Shown here piece after piece: positions 27,175 to 37,632 of a stretch of DNA of 64,000 nucleotides (the stretch's first letter is position 1; each line of letters opens with the position of its first letter). The DNA comes from Enterobacter kobei. Lineage in GTDB: Bacteria > Pseudomonadota > Gammaproteobacteria > Enterobacterales > Enterobacteriaceae. The position numbers and the translations under genes are program-made. The notes beneath the pieces were generated by a model that saw nothing but the letters and a program-made list of their open reading frames with translations, had not been told where the DNA came from and searched no databases. The stretch is taken from NCBI RefSeq assembly GCF_001729765.1, contig NZ_CP017181.1, forward strand, positions 806,001 through 870,000, written 5' to 3'.

Positions 27175-28134
27175 ATGAGTCTGAATTTCCTTGATTTCGA
27201 ACAGCCGATTGCTGAGCTGGAAGCGAAAATCGATTCTCTGACAGCGGTAAGCCGTCAGGATGAAAAACTGGATATTAACATCGACGAAGAAGTGCATCGT
27301 CTGCGTGAAAAAAGCGTAGAGCTGACGCGCAAAATCTTTGCCGATCTCGGCGCATGGCAGATCGCCCAGCTGGCGCGTCATCCACAGCGTCCGTACACCC
27401 TGGATTATGTCCGCCTGGCGTTTGACGAATTTGACGAACTGGCAGGCGATCGCGCATACGCTGACGACAAAGCTATCGTCGGCGGTATCGCGCGTCTGGA
27501 CGGACGCCCGGTGATGATCATTGGTCATCAGAAAGGGCGTGAAACCAAAGAGAAAATCCGTCGTAACTTCGGTATGCCTGCACCTGAAGGCTACCGCAAG
27601 GCCCTGCGTCTGATGGAGATGGCTGAGCGTTTCAACATGCCAATCATCACCTTCATCGACACCCCGGGTGCATACCCTGGCGTGGGCGCGGAAGAGCGCG
27701 GTCAGTCTGAAGCCATCGCCCGTAACCTGCGTGAGATGTCCCGCCTGAAGGTGCCGGTCATCTGTACCGTCATCGGTGAAGGTGGTTCAGGTGGTGCGCT
27801 GGCCATTGGCGTGGGCGATAAAGTGAATATGCTGCAGTACAGCACCTATTCCGTTATCTCTCCGGAAGGCTGTGCGTCCATTCTGTGGAAAAGCGCTGAT
27901 AAAGCGCCGCTGGCCGCAGAAGCGATGGGCATCATTGCACCACGTCTGAAAGAGCTGAAGCTGATCGATACCGTGATCCCGGAACCGCTGGGTGGCGCGC
28001 ATCGTAAGCCGGAAGTGATGGCTGCTTCCCTGAAAGCCCAGCTGCTGGCTGACCTGGCCGATCTGGACGTCCTGAGCAAAGAAGACCTGCTCAACCGTCG
28101 TTATCAGCGTCTGATGACTTACGGCTACGCGTAA
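27175..28134 (+). CDS. accA: Acetyl-CoA carboxylase carboxyltransferase alpha subunit
   Basis: AccA, with AccD, transfers the carboxyl group from biotin to acetyl-CoA to make malonyl-CoA, the first step of fatty acid synthesis. The 319 residues match the family. The crotonase-like core shows [15 protein letters not shown] and the biotin-site segment with [10 protein letters not shown]. It starts 12 bases after dnaE and ends at a clear terminator. Confidence 0.98.
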   Translation: MSLNFLDFEQPIAELEAKIDSLTAVSRQDEKLDINIDEEVHRLREKSVELTRKIFADLGAWQIAQLARHPQRPYTLDYVRLAFDEFDELAGDRAYADDKAIVGGIARLDGRPVMIIGHQKGRETKEKIRRNFGMPAPEGYRKALRLMEMAERFNMPIITFIDTPGAYPGVGAEERGQSEAIARNLREMSRLKVPVICTVIGEGGSGGALAIGVGDKVNMLQYSTYSVISPEGCASILWKSADKAPLAAEAMGIIAPRLKELKLIDTVIPEPLGGAHRKPEVMAASLKAQLLADLADLDVLSKEDLLNRRYQRLMTYGYA

Positions 28135-28150
28135 GCTTCACAATTATCTG

Positions 28151-28180
28151 AAAAGCCGCACAATGTTGCGGCTTTTTTTA
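28151..28180 (+). terminator. Rho-independent terminator after accA
   Basis: AAGCCGCA and TGCGGCTT form a stem with a six-base loop, then TTTTTTA; A residues precede the stem. Confidence 0.9.
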
Positions 28181-28234
28181 TACCCGCCGTTTACCTTAAC
28201 TATGCTTAGCTAATGTTTTTCAAGGAGGTAGACC

Positions 28235-30367
28235 GTGAACATCATTGCCATTATGGGGCCGCACGGCGTCTTTTATAAAGACGAGCCCATCAAGGAGCTG
28301 GAGCAAGCCCTTCAGTCGCGCGGGTATCAGCTCATCTGGCCGCACAACAGCGCCGACCTGCTGAAGTTTATTGAGCATAACCCGCGAATCTGTGGCGTGA
28401 TCTTCGACTGGGACGAATACGATCTGGAGCTGTGCAGCGAGATCAACAAGCTGAACGAATATCTCCCGCTGTATGCGTTTATCAATACCCACTCGACCAT
28501 GGACGTCAGCGCGCATGATATGCGGATGGCGCTGTGGTTCTTTGAATATTCTCTCGGCGTGGCGGAAGATATCGCGACCCGCATTCAGCAGTACACGGGT
28601 GAATACCTCGATAACATTACGCCGCCCTTTACCCGCGCGCTTTTTACCTATGTGAAAGAGGGGAAATACACCTTCTGCACGCCAGGGCATATGGCCGGAA
28701 CAGCCTATCAAAAAAGCCCGGTAGGCTGTCTGTTCTATGATTTTTTCGGGGGCAACACGCTGAAAGCGGACGTGTCAATTTCGGTCACGGAACTGGGCTC
28801 TCTGCTGGATCATACCGGCCCGCATCTGGAGGCCGAGGAGTATATTGCCCGCACCTTTGGCGCTGAGCAGAGCTATATGGTGACCAACGGCACCTCGACC
28901 TCGAACAAAATCGTCGGGATGTACGCTGCGCCTGCGGGCAGCACGCTGCTGATTGACCGCAACTGCCATAAATCGCTGGCGCACCTGCTGATGATGAGCG
29001 ACGTGGTGCCGCTCTGGTTATCCCCTACGCGTAACGCGCTGGGGATTCTCGGCGGCATTCCACGCCGGGAGTTCACGCATCAAACCATTGAAAAGAAAGT
29101 TGCGGCGATCCCTGGCGCAAGCTGGCCTGTTCATGCGGTGATCACCAATTCCACCTATGACGGCCTGTTATACAACACCAACTGGATCAAGCAGACGCTG
29201 GACGTGCCGTCGATCCACTTCGATTCTGCGTGGGTGCCTTATACCAATTTTCACCCGATTTATTCGGGTAAGAGCGGGATGAGCGGCGAGCGCGTGCCGG
29301 GCAAAGTGTTCTTCGAAACGCAATCGACCCACAAAATGCTGGCCGCCTTTTCCCAGGCGTCTCTTATTCACATCAAAGGCGAGTACGACGAGGATACCTT
29401 CAACGAAGCCTTTATGATGCATACCACCACCTCACCGAGCTATCCGCTGGTGGCATCTATCGAAACCGCGGCGGCGATGCTGCGCGGCAACCCGGGTAAA
29501 CGCCTGATAAACCGCTCGGTGGAGCGGGCGCTGCATTTCCGTAAAGAGGTCCAGCGGCTGAAAGATGAGGCAGACGGCTGGTTCTTTGATATCTGGCAGC
29601 CGGAAGAGATCGACGAGGCCGAGTGCTGGCCCGTTGCGCCTGGGGAGAGCTGGCACGGCTTCCGCGATGCCGATGCGGACCACATGTTCCTCGATCCGGT
29701 TAAGGTGACGATCCTGACGCCAGGCATGGACGAGCAGGGTGTAATGGGTGATGAAGGTATTCCCGCCGCGCTGGTGGCGAAGTTCCTTGATGAGCGCGGC
29801 GTGGTAGTGGAGAAGACCGGCCCCTATAATTTGTTGTTCCTGTTCAGTATCGGGATCGATAAAACCCGGGCAATGGGTCTGCTGCGCGGGCTGATGGAGT
29901 TTAAGCGTGCCTACGATCTCAACCTGCGGGTGAAGAACATGCTGCCGGATCTCTACGCGGAAGATCCTGACTTCTACCGCAATATGCGCATTCAGGATCT
30001 GGCCCAGGGGATCCACAGATTGATCCGCCAGCACGATCTGCCGCGCCTCATGCTTCAGGCGTTTGACGTCCTGCCTGACATGAAGCTGACGCCTCACAAG
30101 GCCTGGCAGCGGCAGGTAAAAAGTGAGGTAGAAACCGTTGAGCTGGAAAATCTGGTCGGGCGCGTGTCGGCCAATATGATTCTGCCTTACCCACCGGGTG
30201 TACCGCTGCTGATGCCGGGGGAAATGATCACCGAGGAGAGCCGGGCAGTGCTCGATTTTCTGCTGATGCTCTGTTCGGTGGGGCGTCACTATCCGGGTTT
30301 CGAGACGGATATTCACGGTGCGAAGCGCGATGAGCACGGCGTTTACTGGGTGCGAGTCCTAAAATAA
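28235..30367 (+). CDS. ldcC: Constitutive lysine decarboxylase LdcC
   Basis: LdcC converts lysine to cadaverine and CO2 with PLP. I call LdcC rather than the acid-induced CadA from its position after accA and its sequence. It has 710 residues (E. coli 713) and starts at GTG 28235 behind a strong AAGGAGG site. Domains: an N-terminal response-regulator-like wing (1-130), the fold-type I PLP core with Lys367 in STHKMLAAFS, and a C-terminal domain. No cadB or cadC lies nearby. It is an arginine/lysine/ornithine decarboxylase family decamer. Confidence 0.95.
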   Translation: MNIIAIMGPHGVFYKDEPIKELEQALQSRGYQLIWPHNSADLLKFIEHNPRICGVIFDWDEYDLELCSEINKLNEYLPLYAFINTHSTMDVSAHDMRMALWFFEYSLGVAEDIATRIQQYTGEYLDNITPPFTRALFTYVKEGKYTFCTPGHMAGTAYQKSPVGCLFYDFFGGNTLKADVSISVTELGSLLDHTGPHLEAEEYIARTFGAEQSYMVTNGTSTSNKIVGMYAAPAGSTLLIDRNCHKSLAHLLMMSDVVPLWLSPTRNALGILGGIPRREFTHQTIEKKVAAIPGASWPVHAVITNSTYDGLLYNTNWIKQTLDVPSIHFDSAWVPYTNFHPIYSGKSGMSGERVPGKVFFETQSTHKMLAAFSQASLIHIKGEYDEDTFNEAFMMHTTTSPSYPLVASIETAAAMLRGNPGKRLINRSVERALHFRKEVQRLKDEADGWFFDIWQPEEIDEAECWPVAPGESWHGFRDADADHMFLDPVKVTILTPGMDEQGVMGDEGIPAALVAKFLDERGVVVEKTGPYNLLFLFSIGIDKTRAMGLLRGLMEFKRAYDLNLRVKNMLPDLYAEDPDFYRNMRIQDLAQGIHRLIRQHDLPRLMLQAFDVLPDMKLTPHKAWQRQVKSEVETVELENLVGRVSANMILPYPPGVPLLMPGEMITEESRAVLDFLLMLCSVGRHYPGFETDIHGAKRDEHGVYWVRVLK

Positions 30368-30432
30368 GGGTGACCGCTTGCCAGGTGCGGGTTCTCGGTT
30401 GTAACGTTCAGACATCATAAAAAGGAGAAGCT

Positions 30433-30822
30433 ATGCTGGGTTTAAAAGCGGTTCACCATATTGCGATCATTGCTACCGATTACGCGAAAAGTAAGGCCTT
30501 CTATTGTGACATTCTTGGCTTTACGCTGTTGAGCGAGGCCTACCGCGAGGAGCGAGACTCCTGGAAGGGGGATCTCGCTTTAAACGGGCAATATGTGATT
30601 GAGCTGTTCTCTTTTCCCTTCCCGCCTGCGCGCCCGTCGCGCCCGGAAGCCTGTGGACTGCGCCATCTTGCCTTCAGCGTTGATGACCTGGATAACGCAG
30701 TAAAACATCTGGAAGCGCACGGCGTGACGTGTGAACCGATCCGTGTCGATCCCTTCACCGACAAGCGTTTTACCTTTTTTAACGACCCGGATGGTTTGCC
30801 GCTGGAGCTTTACCAGCAGTAA
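30433..30822 (+). CDS. yaeR: VOC family protein YaeR (glyoxalase I-like)
   Basis: A 129-residue vicinal-oxygen-chelate protein. Likely metal ligands are His8/His9 (VHHIAI), Glu in VIELFSF, His in LRHLAFSVDD and Glu in LPLELYQQ, the pattern of single-metal VOC enzymes. The substrate is unknown. ATG 30433 follows AAAAGGAGAAGC. A terminator separates it from tilS. Confidence 0.93.
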   Translation: MLGLKAVHHIAIIATDYAKSKAFYCDILGFTLLSEAYREERDSWKGDLALNGQYVIELFSFPFPPARPSRPEACGLRHLAFSVDDLDNAVKHLEAHGVTCEPIRVDPFTDKRFTFFNDPDGLPLELYQQ

Positions 30823-30839
30823 TGTTTGTCCTGTGTGAT

Positions 30840-30867
30840 AATGCCCGCTCAGTTCGGGCATTTTTTA
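30840..30867 (+). terminator. Rho-independent terminator after yaeR
   Basis: ATGCCCG (30841-30847) and CGGGCAT (30855-30861) form a stem followed by TTTTTT. It ends only 13 bases before the tilS start, so it may also influence tilS. Confidence 0.8.
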
Positions 30868-30880
30868 TGTGTAATTTCCT

Positions 30881-32170
30881 ATGACCTTACCCGCTATCGC
30901 ACAAGCTGTTTCACCGTACCGCCAGCTGCTGGTGGGGTTTAGCGGTGGCCTGGATTCCACCGTTCTGCTCCATCGCCTGAAACGCTGGCGCGACCGGGAG
31001 CCTGACATCCAGCTTCGGGCTATGCACATCCATCATGGATTAAGTCCTCACGCTGAGGAGTGGGTGGCGCACTGTGAAGCCTTGTGTGCGGCCTGGGCGA
31101 TCCCGTTCATCGTTGAGCGCGTCACGCTCATTGATGAGGGGAAGGGCATCGAGGCACAGGCGCGGAAAGCCCGCTATGCCGCTTTTTCCGCGGCATTACT
31201 TCCTGGCGAAGCGCTGGTAACGGCTCAGCATCTGGACGATCAGTGCGAAACTTTTTTGCTGGCGCTTAAGCGGGGAAGCGGACCGGCGGGGCTGTCCGCC
31301 ATGCCTGCACGATCTGAGTTTGCCGGGACGCAATTGCTGCGCCCGCTGCTGGGCGAGACGCGGGCGTCGCTGGAAGCCTGGGCGCGGGAATATCAGCTGA
31401 ACTGGATAGAAGACGAGAGTAACCAGGACGACAGTTACGATCGTAATTTCCTGCGCCTGCGCATCCTACCGCTGTTGAGCGAGCGCTGGCCGCATTTCGC
31501 CGACGCGACAGCGAGAAGCGCCATGCTGTGTGCTGAACAGGAATTGTTGCTGGATGAACTGTTGAGTGCGGATCTGGCTGACCTGATTTCTGAAGACGGA
31601 GCACTGGCGATAGCGCCCCTGGAGGCGATGAGCCCGGTGCGTCGCGCCGCACTGTTACGCCGCTGGCTGGCTACTCATCATGCAGCGATGCCGTCGCGGG
31701 CGATGCTGAGCCGGATCTGGGACGAAGTCGCGCAGGCGCGGGAAGATGCTTCCCCCTGCGTGTATCTGAATGGTTTTGAGGTCAGGCGCTATAAAGGCAA
31801 ACTCTGGTGGATCAAATCCACGCCTTCACTGACCGAGGTGGTACTCGACTGGGCGTCGCCAGAGGTACCGCTGATATTGCCCTGTGATGCAGGGAGCGTC
31901 TCTTTGAGCCCGTCCGGTCATGTGCGTCTGCCGAAGCCTGGTGAGCCGGTAACCGTACGCTTCAAGGCTGGTGGTTTGCTGCATATTGTCGGGCGCAACG
32001 GGGGACGGAAGCTTAAGAAGATATGGCAGGAGTGCAGCGTGCCGCCGTGGCGACGTGATACCACGCCACTGCTGTTTTACGGTGAAACGTTGATGGCTGC
32101 TGCCGGGGTTTTCATCACGGAAGAGGGATGGTCAGAAGAAGGGGTCAGTTTTGATTGGCAGAAAGTGTAA
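30881..32170 (+). CDS. tilS: tRNA(Ile)-lysidine synthase
   Basis: TilS attaches lysine to C34 of the CAU-anticodon tRNA-Ile so that it reads AUA; it is essential. It has 429 residues (E. coli 432). The PP-loop ATP motif SGGLDS is at 21-26; the N-terminal catalytic domain spans about 1-215, followed by linker and C-terminal tRNA-binding domains. It is convergent to rof, with a palindrome between them. Confidence 0.97.
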   Translation: MTLPAIAQAVSPYRQLLVGFSGGLDSTVLLHRLKRWRDREPDIQLRAMHIHHGLSPHAEEWVAHCEALCAAWAIPFIVERVTLIDEGKGIEAQARKARYAAFSAALLPGEALVTAQHLDDQCETFLLALKRGSGPAGLSAMPARSEFAGTQLLRPLLGETRASLEAWAREYQLNWIEDESNQDDSYDRNFLRLRILPLLSERWPHFADATARSAMLCAEQELLLDELLSADLADLISEDGALAIAPLEAMSPVRRAALLRRWLATHHAAMPSRAMLSRIWDEVAQAREDASPCVYLNGFEVRRYKGKLWWIKSTPSLTEVVLDWASPEVPLILPCDAGSVSLSPSGHVRLPKPGEPVTVRFKAGGLLHIVGRNGGRKLKKIWQECSVPPWRRDTTPLLFYGETLMAAAGVFITEEGWSEEGVSFDWQKV

Positions 32171-32190
32171 CGGGCAGCCAGGCTGCCCGT
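32170..32190. terminator. Palindrome between convergent tilS and rof
   Basis: A ten-pair perfect inverted repeat (ACGGGCAGCC / GGCTGCCCGT) with a single-base centre lies between the two stop codons. It lacks a T-run on either strand, so its terminator role is uncertain. Confidence 0.5.
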
Positions 32191-32198
32191 AAGTGTCA

Positions 32199-32459
32199 TC
32201 AGGATTCGCTCACCACGACGGTGCCGATTTGCGGGTGGCTGAAGCTGGCTATTTTATCCAGACGTAGCTCACGCGTTGCACTGCCGTCTTCAACAACCAG
32301 ATATTCCACGTTCTTACGTGAAACCAGATCGCTGGCTTTTGCCTTCAATACTTCGCCATCTTTTAGCTCCAGCGTCAGTATTAAATGATGCTGGCAGGCG
32401 AGTTCGAGGTTGTCATAGTCATCACAATTGATGGGTTGATAAGTATCATTCATCGACAT
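32199..32459 (-). CDS. rof: Rho-binding antiterminator Rof
   Basis: Rof (YaeO) binds transcription terminator Rho and blocks its RNA loading. The 86 residues match E. coli: [20 protein letters not shown] then a small Sm-like beta barrel. Its start overlaps the end of yaeP by 14 bases, so the two are translationally linked. Confidence 0.95.
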   Translation of the reverse strand: MSMNDTYQPINCDDYDNLELACQHHLILTLELKDGEVLKAKASDLVSRKNVEYLVVEDGSATRELRLDKIASFSHPQIGTVVVSES

Positions 32460-32646
32460 AATCGCTCACCAGTAAATTCGCCGCAGCGTACGCTGCTTTT
32501 TCCCTGACCGACTCTGAAAGGCTCTCATCAGAGGCCACTTCATTAAGCACTTTCAATACACAGCCCAACGCGTCCGGGACATACCCCAGATCTCCGCTGG
32601 CGATTTCCGCATACCGTTTGCGAATTAACTCACAATAATTATTCAC
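32446..32646 (-). CDS. yaeP: UPF0253 family protein YaeP
   Basis: A 66-residue conserved protein of unknown function, always beside rof in enterobacteria. It is helical and begins [20 protein letters not shown]. It is the first gene of the yaeP-rof pair; the two frames overlap by 14 bases. Confidence 0.93.
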   Translation of the reverse strand: MNNYCELIRKRYAEIASGDLGYVPDALGCVLKVLNEVASDESLSESVREKAAYAAANLLVSDYVDE

Positions 32647-32841
32647 ATCCCCTCCCGCCAGCGCACTGACTTACTGTGAGATATCATTAAGCCTACGAAG
32701 ATAAACTCGGTTTAGCAAGGTGACTATACCATACTCATTTAAGCAATATCAGCGCCTTGACAGGTGTGATTTATCACCGCGTGACAGCCTTTTGCCTCTG
32801 TTTTCGCTACAATGTGCCCCTGATTCGAATGGAGTTCTCTC

Positions 32842-33387
32842 ATGGCGCTTAAAGCGACAATTTATAAAGCAGTGGTCAATGTGGCCGATCTTGATCGCAA
32901 CCAGTTTCTGGATGCGTCGCTGACGCTGGCGCGCCACCCCTCCGAAACCCAGGAGCGTATGATGCTGCGCCTGCTGGCGTGGATTAAATACGCCAACGAG
33001 CGGCTGCAGTTTACCCGCGGCTTAAGTGCAGAGGACGAGCCAGAAGCCTGGCTGCGAAACGATCATCTGGGCATCGACCTGTGGATCGAGCTCGGTCTGC
33101 CGGACGAGCGTCGGATTAAAAAGGCCTGTACCCAGTCCGCTGAAGTGGCGTTATTCGCCTATAACCAGCGCGCGGCGGAGATCTGGTGGCAACAAAACAA
33201 GAATAAATGTGCGCAGTATAAAAATCTCACCGTCTGGTATCTGGATGATGAACAGCTGGCGCAGCTCAGTGAGTTTGCCGGCCGGACGATGGCCCTGCAG
33301 GCAACCATTCAGGACGGTGCCATCTGGCTCTCTGATTCTCAGAATAATCTGGAAATTCATTTGACGGCCTGGCAGCCTGCGTCATGA
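32842..33387 (+). CDS. yaeQ: YaeQ family protein
   Basis: A 181-residue protein recognised as YaeQ. The family adopts a PD-(D/E)XK nuclease-like fold and the E. coli protein was once linked to suppression of RfaH loss, but no activity is firmly known. The acidic motif [14 protein letters not shown] and WYLDDEQL are visible. The ATG follows GGAGTT. It overlaps arfB by four bases (ATGA). Confidence 0.94.
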   Translation: MALKATIYKAVVNVADLDRNQFLDASLTLARHPSETQERMMLRLLAWIKYANERLQFTRGLSAEDEPEAWLRNDHLGIDLWIELGLPDERRIKKACTQSAEVALFAYNQRAAEIWWQQNKNKCAQYKNLTVWYLDDEQLAQLSEFAGRTMALQATIQDGAIWLSDSQNNLEIHLTAWQPAS

Positions 33388-33806
33388 TTGTTTTGTCCCG
33401 AAACGTCAGCATCCCTGATAATGAGCTGGAGATCACCGCCATCCGTGCTCAGGGGGCGGGTGGACAGCACGTCAATAAGGCGTCAACGGCGATCCATTTG
33501 CGTTTTGACATTCGGGCATCAAGCCTGCCAGAGTATTATAAAGAGAGTCTGCTTGCTGCCAGCCATCATCTGATCACCAGCGAAGGTGTGATTGTGATTA
33601 AAGCCCAGGAGTACCGCAGCCAGGAGTTAAACCGGGAAGCGGCGATAGCCAGGCTGGTGGCCGTTATTAAAGAATTAACAGCAGTACAAAAAAGCCGCCG
33701 GGCAACGCGGCCAACCCGCGCATCGAAAGAGCGTCGGTTGTCCTCGAAAGCCCAAAAATCCACAGTGAAAGCACTACGCGGTAAAGTTCGTCGCCCGATG
33801 GAGTGA
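33384..33806 (+). CDS. arfB: Alternative ribosome-rescue hydrolase ArfB
   Basis: ArfB (YaeJ) releases peptides from ribosomes stalled without a stop codon. The 140 residues have the release-factor catalytic motif GGQ at 26-28 ([11 protein letters not shown]) and a basic C-terminal tail (about 100-140, rich in Arg and Lys) that sits in the empty mRNA channel. It lacks stop-codon recognition domains, as expected. It is translationally coupled to yaeQ. Confidence 0.97.
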   Translation: MIVLSRNVSIPDNELEITAIRAQGAGGQHVNKASTAIHLRFDIRASSLPEYYKESLLAASHHLITSEGVIVIKAQEYRSQELNREAAIARLVAVIKELTAVQKSRRATRPTRASKERRLSSKAQKSTVKALRGKVRRPME

Positions 33807-33840
33807 CGAAAGGGAACACACTTTTCATAAGGAATTCATT

Positions 33841-34539
33841 GTGAAAAAAGCATTATTTTCAGCGCTGGCAGTGAGTACGCTGTTTGCGCTTTTCGGGTGT
33901 AACAACCGTTCTGAAACGCAGGTTTTGCAGCCCTCGCAGAATGAAGCGTTAAAGCCTATGCAGCAGAGCTGGCGCGGCGTATTGCCTTGTGCAGACTGTG
34001 AAGGCATCGAAACGTCCCTGTTCCTGCAAAAAGACGGCACCTGGGTTATGAACCAGCGTTATCAGGGCGCTAAAGAACCCTCTTCGTTTGCGACCTACGG
34101 AACCTGGGCGCGTACAGCGGAAAAGCTGGTCCTGACGGATACCACGGGTGAGAAAACGTATTTCCGCGCCAAAGGTGAGGGGATGGAGATGCTCGACCGC
34201 GAGGGCAACCCGATTGAATCCCAGTTCAACTATACGCTTGCGCCGGTGAAAGCGGCTCTGCCTGCTACGCCGATGCCAATGCGGGGTATGTATTTCTATA
34301 TGGCGGATGCGGCGATCTTTACCGACTGTGCAACGGGTAAGAAAGTCAGCGTGGCGAACAACGCGCAGCTTGAACGTGATTACGCCGTGGCGCGTGGCAA
34401 TGACAGCAAGCCGGTATTGCTGACCGTAGATGGTCACTTTACGCTGGAGCCAAACCCGGATAGCGGAGAGAGCGTGAAAACGCTGGTGGTGGATAAAGAG
34501 GCGAAATTTATCGCAGGCAAAGACTGTAACAGTCAATAA
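33841..34539 (+). CDS. nlpE: Envelope stress-sensing lipoprotein NlpE (CutF)
   Basis: NlpE is an outer-membrane lipoprotein that activates the Cpx response on surface contact or faulty lipoprotein sorting; it also affects copper tolerance. It starts with GTG 33841. The lipobox ends FGC with the lipidated Cys20 followed by Asn-Asn. A CxxC pair (Cys50, Cys53 in LPCADCEG) marks the N-terminal domain, and two C-terminal cysteines (FTDCATG, KDCNSQ) fit the redox-sensing disulfide of the second domain. It is 232 residues long. Confidence 0.96.
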   Translation: MKKALFSALAVSTLFALFGCNNRSETQVLQPSQNEALKPMQQSWRGVLPCADCEGIETSLFLQKDGTWVMNQRYQGAKEPSSFATYGTWARTAEKLVLTDTTGEKTYFRAKGEGMEMLDREGNPIESQFNYTLAPVKAALPATPMPMRGMYFYMADAAIFTDCATGKKVSVANNAQLERDYAVARGNDSKPVLLTVDGHFTLEPNPDSGESVKTLVVDKEAKFIAGKDCNSQ

Positions 34540-34556
34540 GCTGACGATTATCCATT

Positions 34557-34588
34557 AAAAAACCCCGCCTGAGCGGGGTTTTTTGTTT
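34557..34588. terminator. Bidirectional terminator between nlpE and proS
   Basis: ACCCCGC and GCGGGGT form a stem with a TGAG-type loop, flanked by AAAAAA and TTTTTT, between convergent genes. It touches the proS stop codon. Confidence 0.9.
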
Positions 34589-36305
34589 AGCCTTTGATGG
34601 CTTTCACCAGGTAATCAAGAATATCGCCTGTCTTGATCATCTGTTTCTCGCCGCTACGACGGTATTTGTATTCGATCTCATCGCTGTCGAGGTTACGGTC
34701 ACCGATGACCACCGTGTGTGGAATACCAATCAGTTCCATATCGGCGAACATCACGCCCGGACGCTCTTTACGGTCATCCATCAGCACTTCGATACCCTGA
34801 GCACGCAGCTCGGCGTACAGCTTCTCAGCCAGCTCCTGCACACGGTAGGATTTGTGCATGTTCATTGGCAGAATCGCAACCTGGAACGGAGCGATATTGT
34901 CCGGCCAGACGATACCACGCTCGTCGTAGTTCTGTTCAATGGCCGCCGCGACCACACGAGTGACCCCGATACCGTAGCAGCCCATGGTCAGGATCTGGTT
35001 ACGGCCATCTTCACCCTGAACGGCGGCGTTCAGTGCGCGAGAGTATTTGTCACCCAGCTGGAAGATGTGACCGACTTCGATACCGCGCTTAATCATCAGG
35101 GTGCCCTGACCGTCCGGACTTGGATCGCCTGCGACCACGTTACGGATGTCTGCCACTTCAGGCGTCGCCACGTCGCGATCCCAGTTAATACCGAAGTAGT
35201 GTTTACCGTCGATGTTAGCACCGGCGGAGAAGTCGCTCATCGCAGCAACTGTGCGGTCAATAACAACCGGAACCGGCATATTAACCGGGCCGAGAGAGCC
35301 AGGACCTGCATTGACCACGGCACGGATTTCCGCTTCTGTTGCAAACGTCAGCGGGCTCGCGACCTGCGGCAGCTTCTCTGCTTTCACTTCGTTCAGCTCG
35401 TGATCGCCACGCACCAGCAGGGCAACCAGCGGGTAAGCGCTGCCTTCGGTAGATTTCACCAGCAGCGTTTTGACGGTTTTTTCAATCGGCAGACCAAACT
35501 GCTCAACCAGCTCAGCAATGGTTTTCGCGTTTGGCGTATCAACCAGCGTCATCTCCTGCGTTGCAGCGCCGCGTGGTTCTTTTGGTGCCAGCGCTTCTGC
35601 AAATTCGATGTTCGCGGCGTAATCTGAAGAGTCCGAGAAGATCACATCGTCTTCACCGCTCTGCGCCAGTACCTGGAATTCATGGGATGCGTTACCACCG
35701 ATGGAGCCGGTATCAGCCTGCACAGCGCGGAAATCCAGACCCATGCGGGAGAAGATTTTGCTGTATGCCTCGTACATTTTGTCGTAGGTCTCTTGCAGCG
35801 ATTCCTGAGAGGTATGGAAAGAATAAGCATCTTTCATCAGGAATTCGCGGGAGCGCATCACCCCGAAACGAGGACGAACTTCATCACGGAACTTGGTCTG
35901 AATCTGGAAGAAGTTCAGCGGCAGCTGTTTGTAAGAGCTCAGCTCGTTACGGATCAGGTCGGTAATGACCTCTTCATGCGTTGGGCCGAGAACGAATGGA
36001 CGCTCGCCGCGATCGACGAAGCGCAGCAGCTCTGGGCCATATTGTTCCCAACGGCCGCTCTCCTGCCACAGGTCAGCGGGCTGCACCACAGGCATGGACA
36101 CCTCGATAGCACCGGCGTTGTTCATCTCTTCACGCACGATGTTTTCGACTTTTTTCAGGACGCGCACGCCGGTCGGCAGCCAGGTATATAACCCGGAGGC
36201 CAGCTTGCGGATCATCCCGGCGCGCAGCATCAGCTGATGGCTGATCACTTCGGCGTCGGCAGGCGTCTCCTTCAGAGTGGAGAGCAGATATTGGCTAGTA
36301 CGCAT
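34587..36305 (-). CDS. proS: Prolyl-tRNA synthetase
   Basis: ProS charges tRNA-Pro. I start at ATG 36305 ([12 protein letters not shown]), giving 572 residues as in E. coli; the frame extends upstream without family support. It is a class II synthetase of the bacterial type with an editing domain inserted (about 224-407), which removes mischarged alanine. Motif 2 ([19 protein letters not shown]) and motif 3 ([11 protein letters not shown]) are seen. It is convergent to nlpE. Confidence 0.98.
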   Translation of the reverse strand: MRTSQYLLSTLKETPADAEVISHQLMLRAGMIRKLASGLYTWLPTGVRVLKKVENIVREEMNNAGAIEVSMPVVQPADLWQESGRWEQYGPELLRFVDRGERPFVLGPTHEEVITDLIRNELSSYKQLPLNFFQIQTKFRDEVRPRFGVMRSREFLMKDAYSFHTSQESLQETYDKMYEAYSKIFSRMGLDFRAVQADTGSIGGNASHEFQVLAQSGEDDVIFSDSSDYAANIEFAEALAPKEPRGAATQEMTLVDTPNAKTIAELVEQFGLPIEKTVKTLLVKSTEGSAYPLVALLVRGDHELNEVKAEKLPQVASPLTFATEAEIRAVVNAGPGSLGPVNMPVPVVIDRTVAAMSDFSAGANIDGKHYFGINWDRDVATPEVADIRNVVAGDPSPDGQGTLMIKRGIEVGHIFQLGDKYSRALNAAVQGEDGRNQILTMGCYGIGVTRVVAAAIEQNYDERGIVWPDNIAPFQVAILPMNMHKSYRVQELAEKLYAELRAQGIEVLMDDRKERPGVMFADMELIGIPHTVVIGDRNLDSDEIEYKYRRSGEKQMIKTGDILDYLVKAIKG

Positions 36306-36417
36306 GTTGTTACGGTTCCATTTCGACGATTGGAACAGGCTGAAACACCAGCCTGACACAAAAAAAGTGGTTTAGTTTACCAGTGTGGCAAAGATGCCAA
36401 AAGAGAGGAGAACAAAA

Positions 36418-37125
36418 TTACCTGGGTTCAAGGGCAAACACTTCAAAACCTGCCCCGGTGACGCGCCAGCGCACGTTAAAATCCAGCAGCCAGACGGCGT
36501 ATGTTTTTCCTGCTTCCTCTTCTTTACGGTAGGCTGGACGGGGGTCCTGTGCCAGCACTTCGGTGATGAAATTCCGCAAACGAGGATAGCGCTTCTCCAT
36601 CTGGCTAAGCTGCGAGGCGATCTCAGGGGTAAAAGAGACAGGCATATCCGCCTGCGGTGCATCCTGAGCATAACTTGCGCGCGCGTCCGGGAGCGCTTCC
36701 GCGAAGGGCAAATAGGGTTTGATGTCGATAACCGGCGTGCCGTCCACCAGGTCCAGACTGCCTAATTCCAGTATCACCCGATCTTTCTGACAACGTATGC
36801 CTTTCAGTTCAACCAACGACATCCCGATCGGGTTTGGACGGAAGGTCGAGCGAGTCGCAAATACGCCCATTCGCGCATTTCCACCCAGACGAGGAGGGCG
36901 CACGGTTGGTCGCCAGCCGCCTTCCATCGTCTGATGAAAGACAAATACCACCCATAAATGGCTAAATGCCTCAAGCCCGCGTACCGCATCGGCCTGGTTG
37001 TAAGGCGCCAGAAGATGAAGCTCGCCCCCGCCGCTGGTCACCAGACCCGGCTGGCGAGGCACGGCGAACTTCTCTTTATAGGGAGAGTGGATAACGCCTA
37101 TCTGCTCAAACTGAAATGCACTCAT
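36418..37125 (-). CDS. trmO: tRNA-Thr (m6t6A37) methyltransferase TrmO
   Basis: TrmO (YaeB/TsaA) methylates t6A37 in threonine tRNAs using S-adenosylmethionine. ATG 37125 (MSAFQFEQIGV) gives 235 residues, equal to E. coli. The beta-barrel VirR/YaeB domain occupies about 1-150 with the motif TRSTFRPNPIGMS. It overlaps the end of rcsF by four bases, so it is co-translated with it. Confidence 0.95.
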   Translation of the reverse strand: MSAFQFEQIGVIHSPYKEKFAVPRQPGLVTSGGGELHLLAPYNQADAVRGLEAFSHLWVVFVFHQTMEGGWRPTVRPPRLGGNARMGVFATRSTFRPNPIGMSLVELKGIRCQKDRVILELGSLDLVDGTPVIDIKPYLPFAEALPDARASYAQDAPQADMPVSFTPEIASQLSQMEKRYPRLRNFITEVLAQDPRPAYRKEEEAGKTYAVWLLDFNVRWRVTGAGFEVFALEPR

Positions 37126-37526
37126 TTCGCCGTAATGTTCAGCGCAGAACCGATGCAAACCGCCTGACGATAGCAGCCCGGCGTGCCGCTGGTGACTTCA
37201 CAGCTGTGCAGCAGAACCGCGTTGGCTTTCATTTTGGCAGCGTTAATCTGCATGCGTTTACGCGCTGTCGGGATATTCGGCGGAGAGTCCTGATTGGTTG
37301 CCTGACAGGATTCACCGCTTACTTCACCCAGTTCACGGAACGGTTTACCGACGAGTTCGTCAGCTTTCGTGATAATGCGAACCGGCGCAGGGCGAACCAC
37401 TTTCGGTTTCGCAGGCTCTGTTTTTGGCGGGGTTGCCGTGCTTTGAACAGGTTCAACAGGAGATCTGCTTAGCATAGAACAGCCGCTCAGCATGAGTGCT
37501 AAAAGACAGATCGGTAAAGCACGCAT
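37122..37526 (-). CDS. rcsF: Rcs stress-sensor lipoprotein RcsF
   Basis: RcsF is an outer-membrane lipoprotein that signals envelope damage to the Rcs phosphorelay through IgaA and is threaded through BamA-porin complexes. The 134 residues begin with a lipobox ending LSGC (Cys16), then a Pro-rich linker and a folded domain with four cysteines (ESCQA, HSCEV, PGCYR, AVCIG) that form two disulfides in E. coli. It heads the rcsF-trmO pair. Confidence 0.97.
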   Translation of the reverse strand: MRALPICLLALMLSGCSMLSRSPVEPVQSTATPPKTEPAKPKVVRPAPVRIITKADELVGKPFRELGEVSGESCQATNQDSPPNIPTARKRMQINAAKMKANAVLLHSCEVTSGTPGCYRQAVCIGSALNITAK

Positions 37527-37588
37527 AATAATTCCTCAATGGATAATCAAAACGTCAGATATTGAATCAGTTGACTGCACAAATGACA

Positions 37589-37608
37589 AGACGGGCATAA
37601 GCCCGTCC
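37589..37608 (-). terminator. Terminator-like hairpin after metQ
   Basis: GACGGGC and GCCCGTC pair around ATAA just downstream of the metNIQ operon. The T-run on the minus strand is weak (TTGTCATTTG). Confidence 0.6.
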
Positions 37609-37632
37609 TGATGATATTACACTGAGGTGAGA

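Noticed and set aside
28235..30367. Acid-induced lysine decarboxylase CadA
   Set aside because: Position after accA, residue pattern and absence of cadB/cadC beside it fit LdcC better.
32757..32786. Promoter or CRP site from TTGACAGGTGTGA upstream of yaeQ
   Set aside because: TTGACA has no matching -10 at 16-18 bases and the CRP half-site lacks the second TCACA; a TACAAT at 32808 is a better -10 but without a clear -35.
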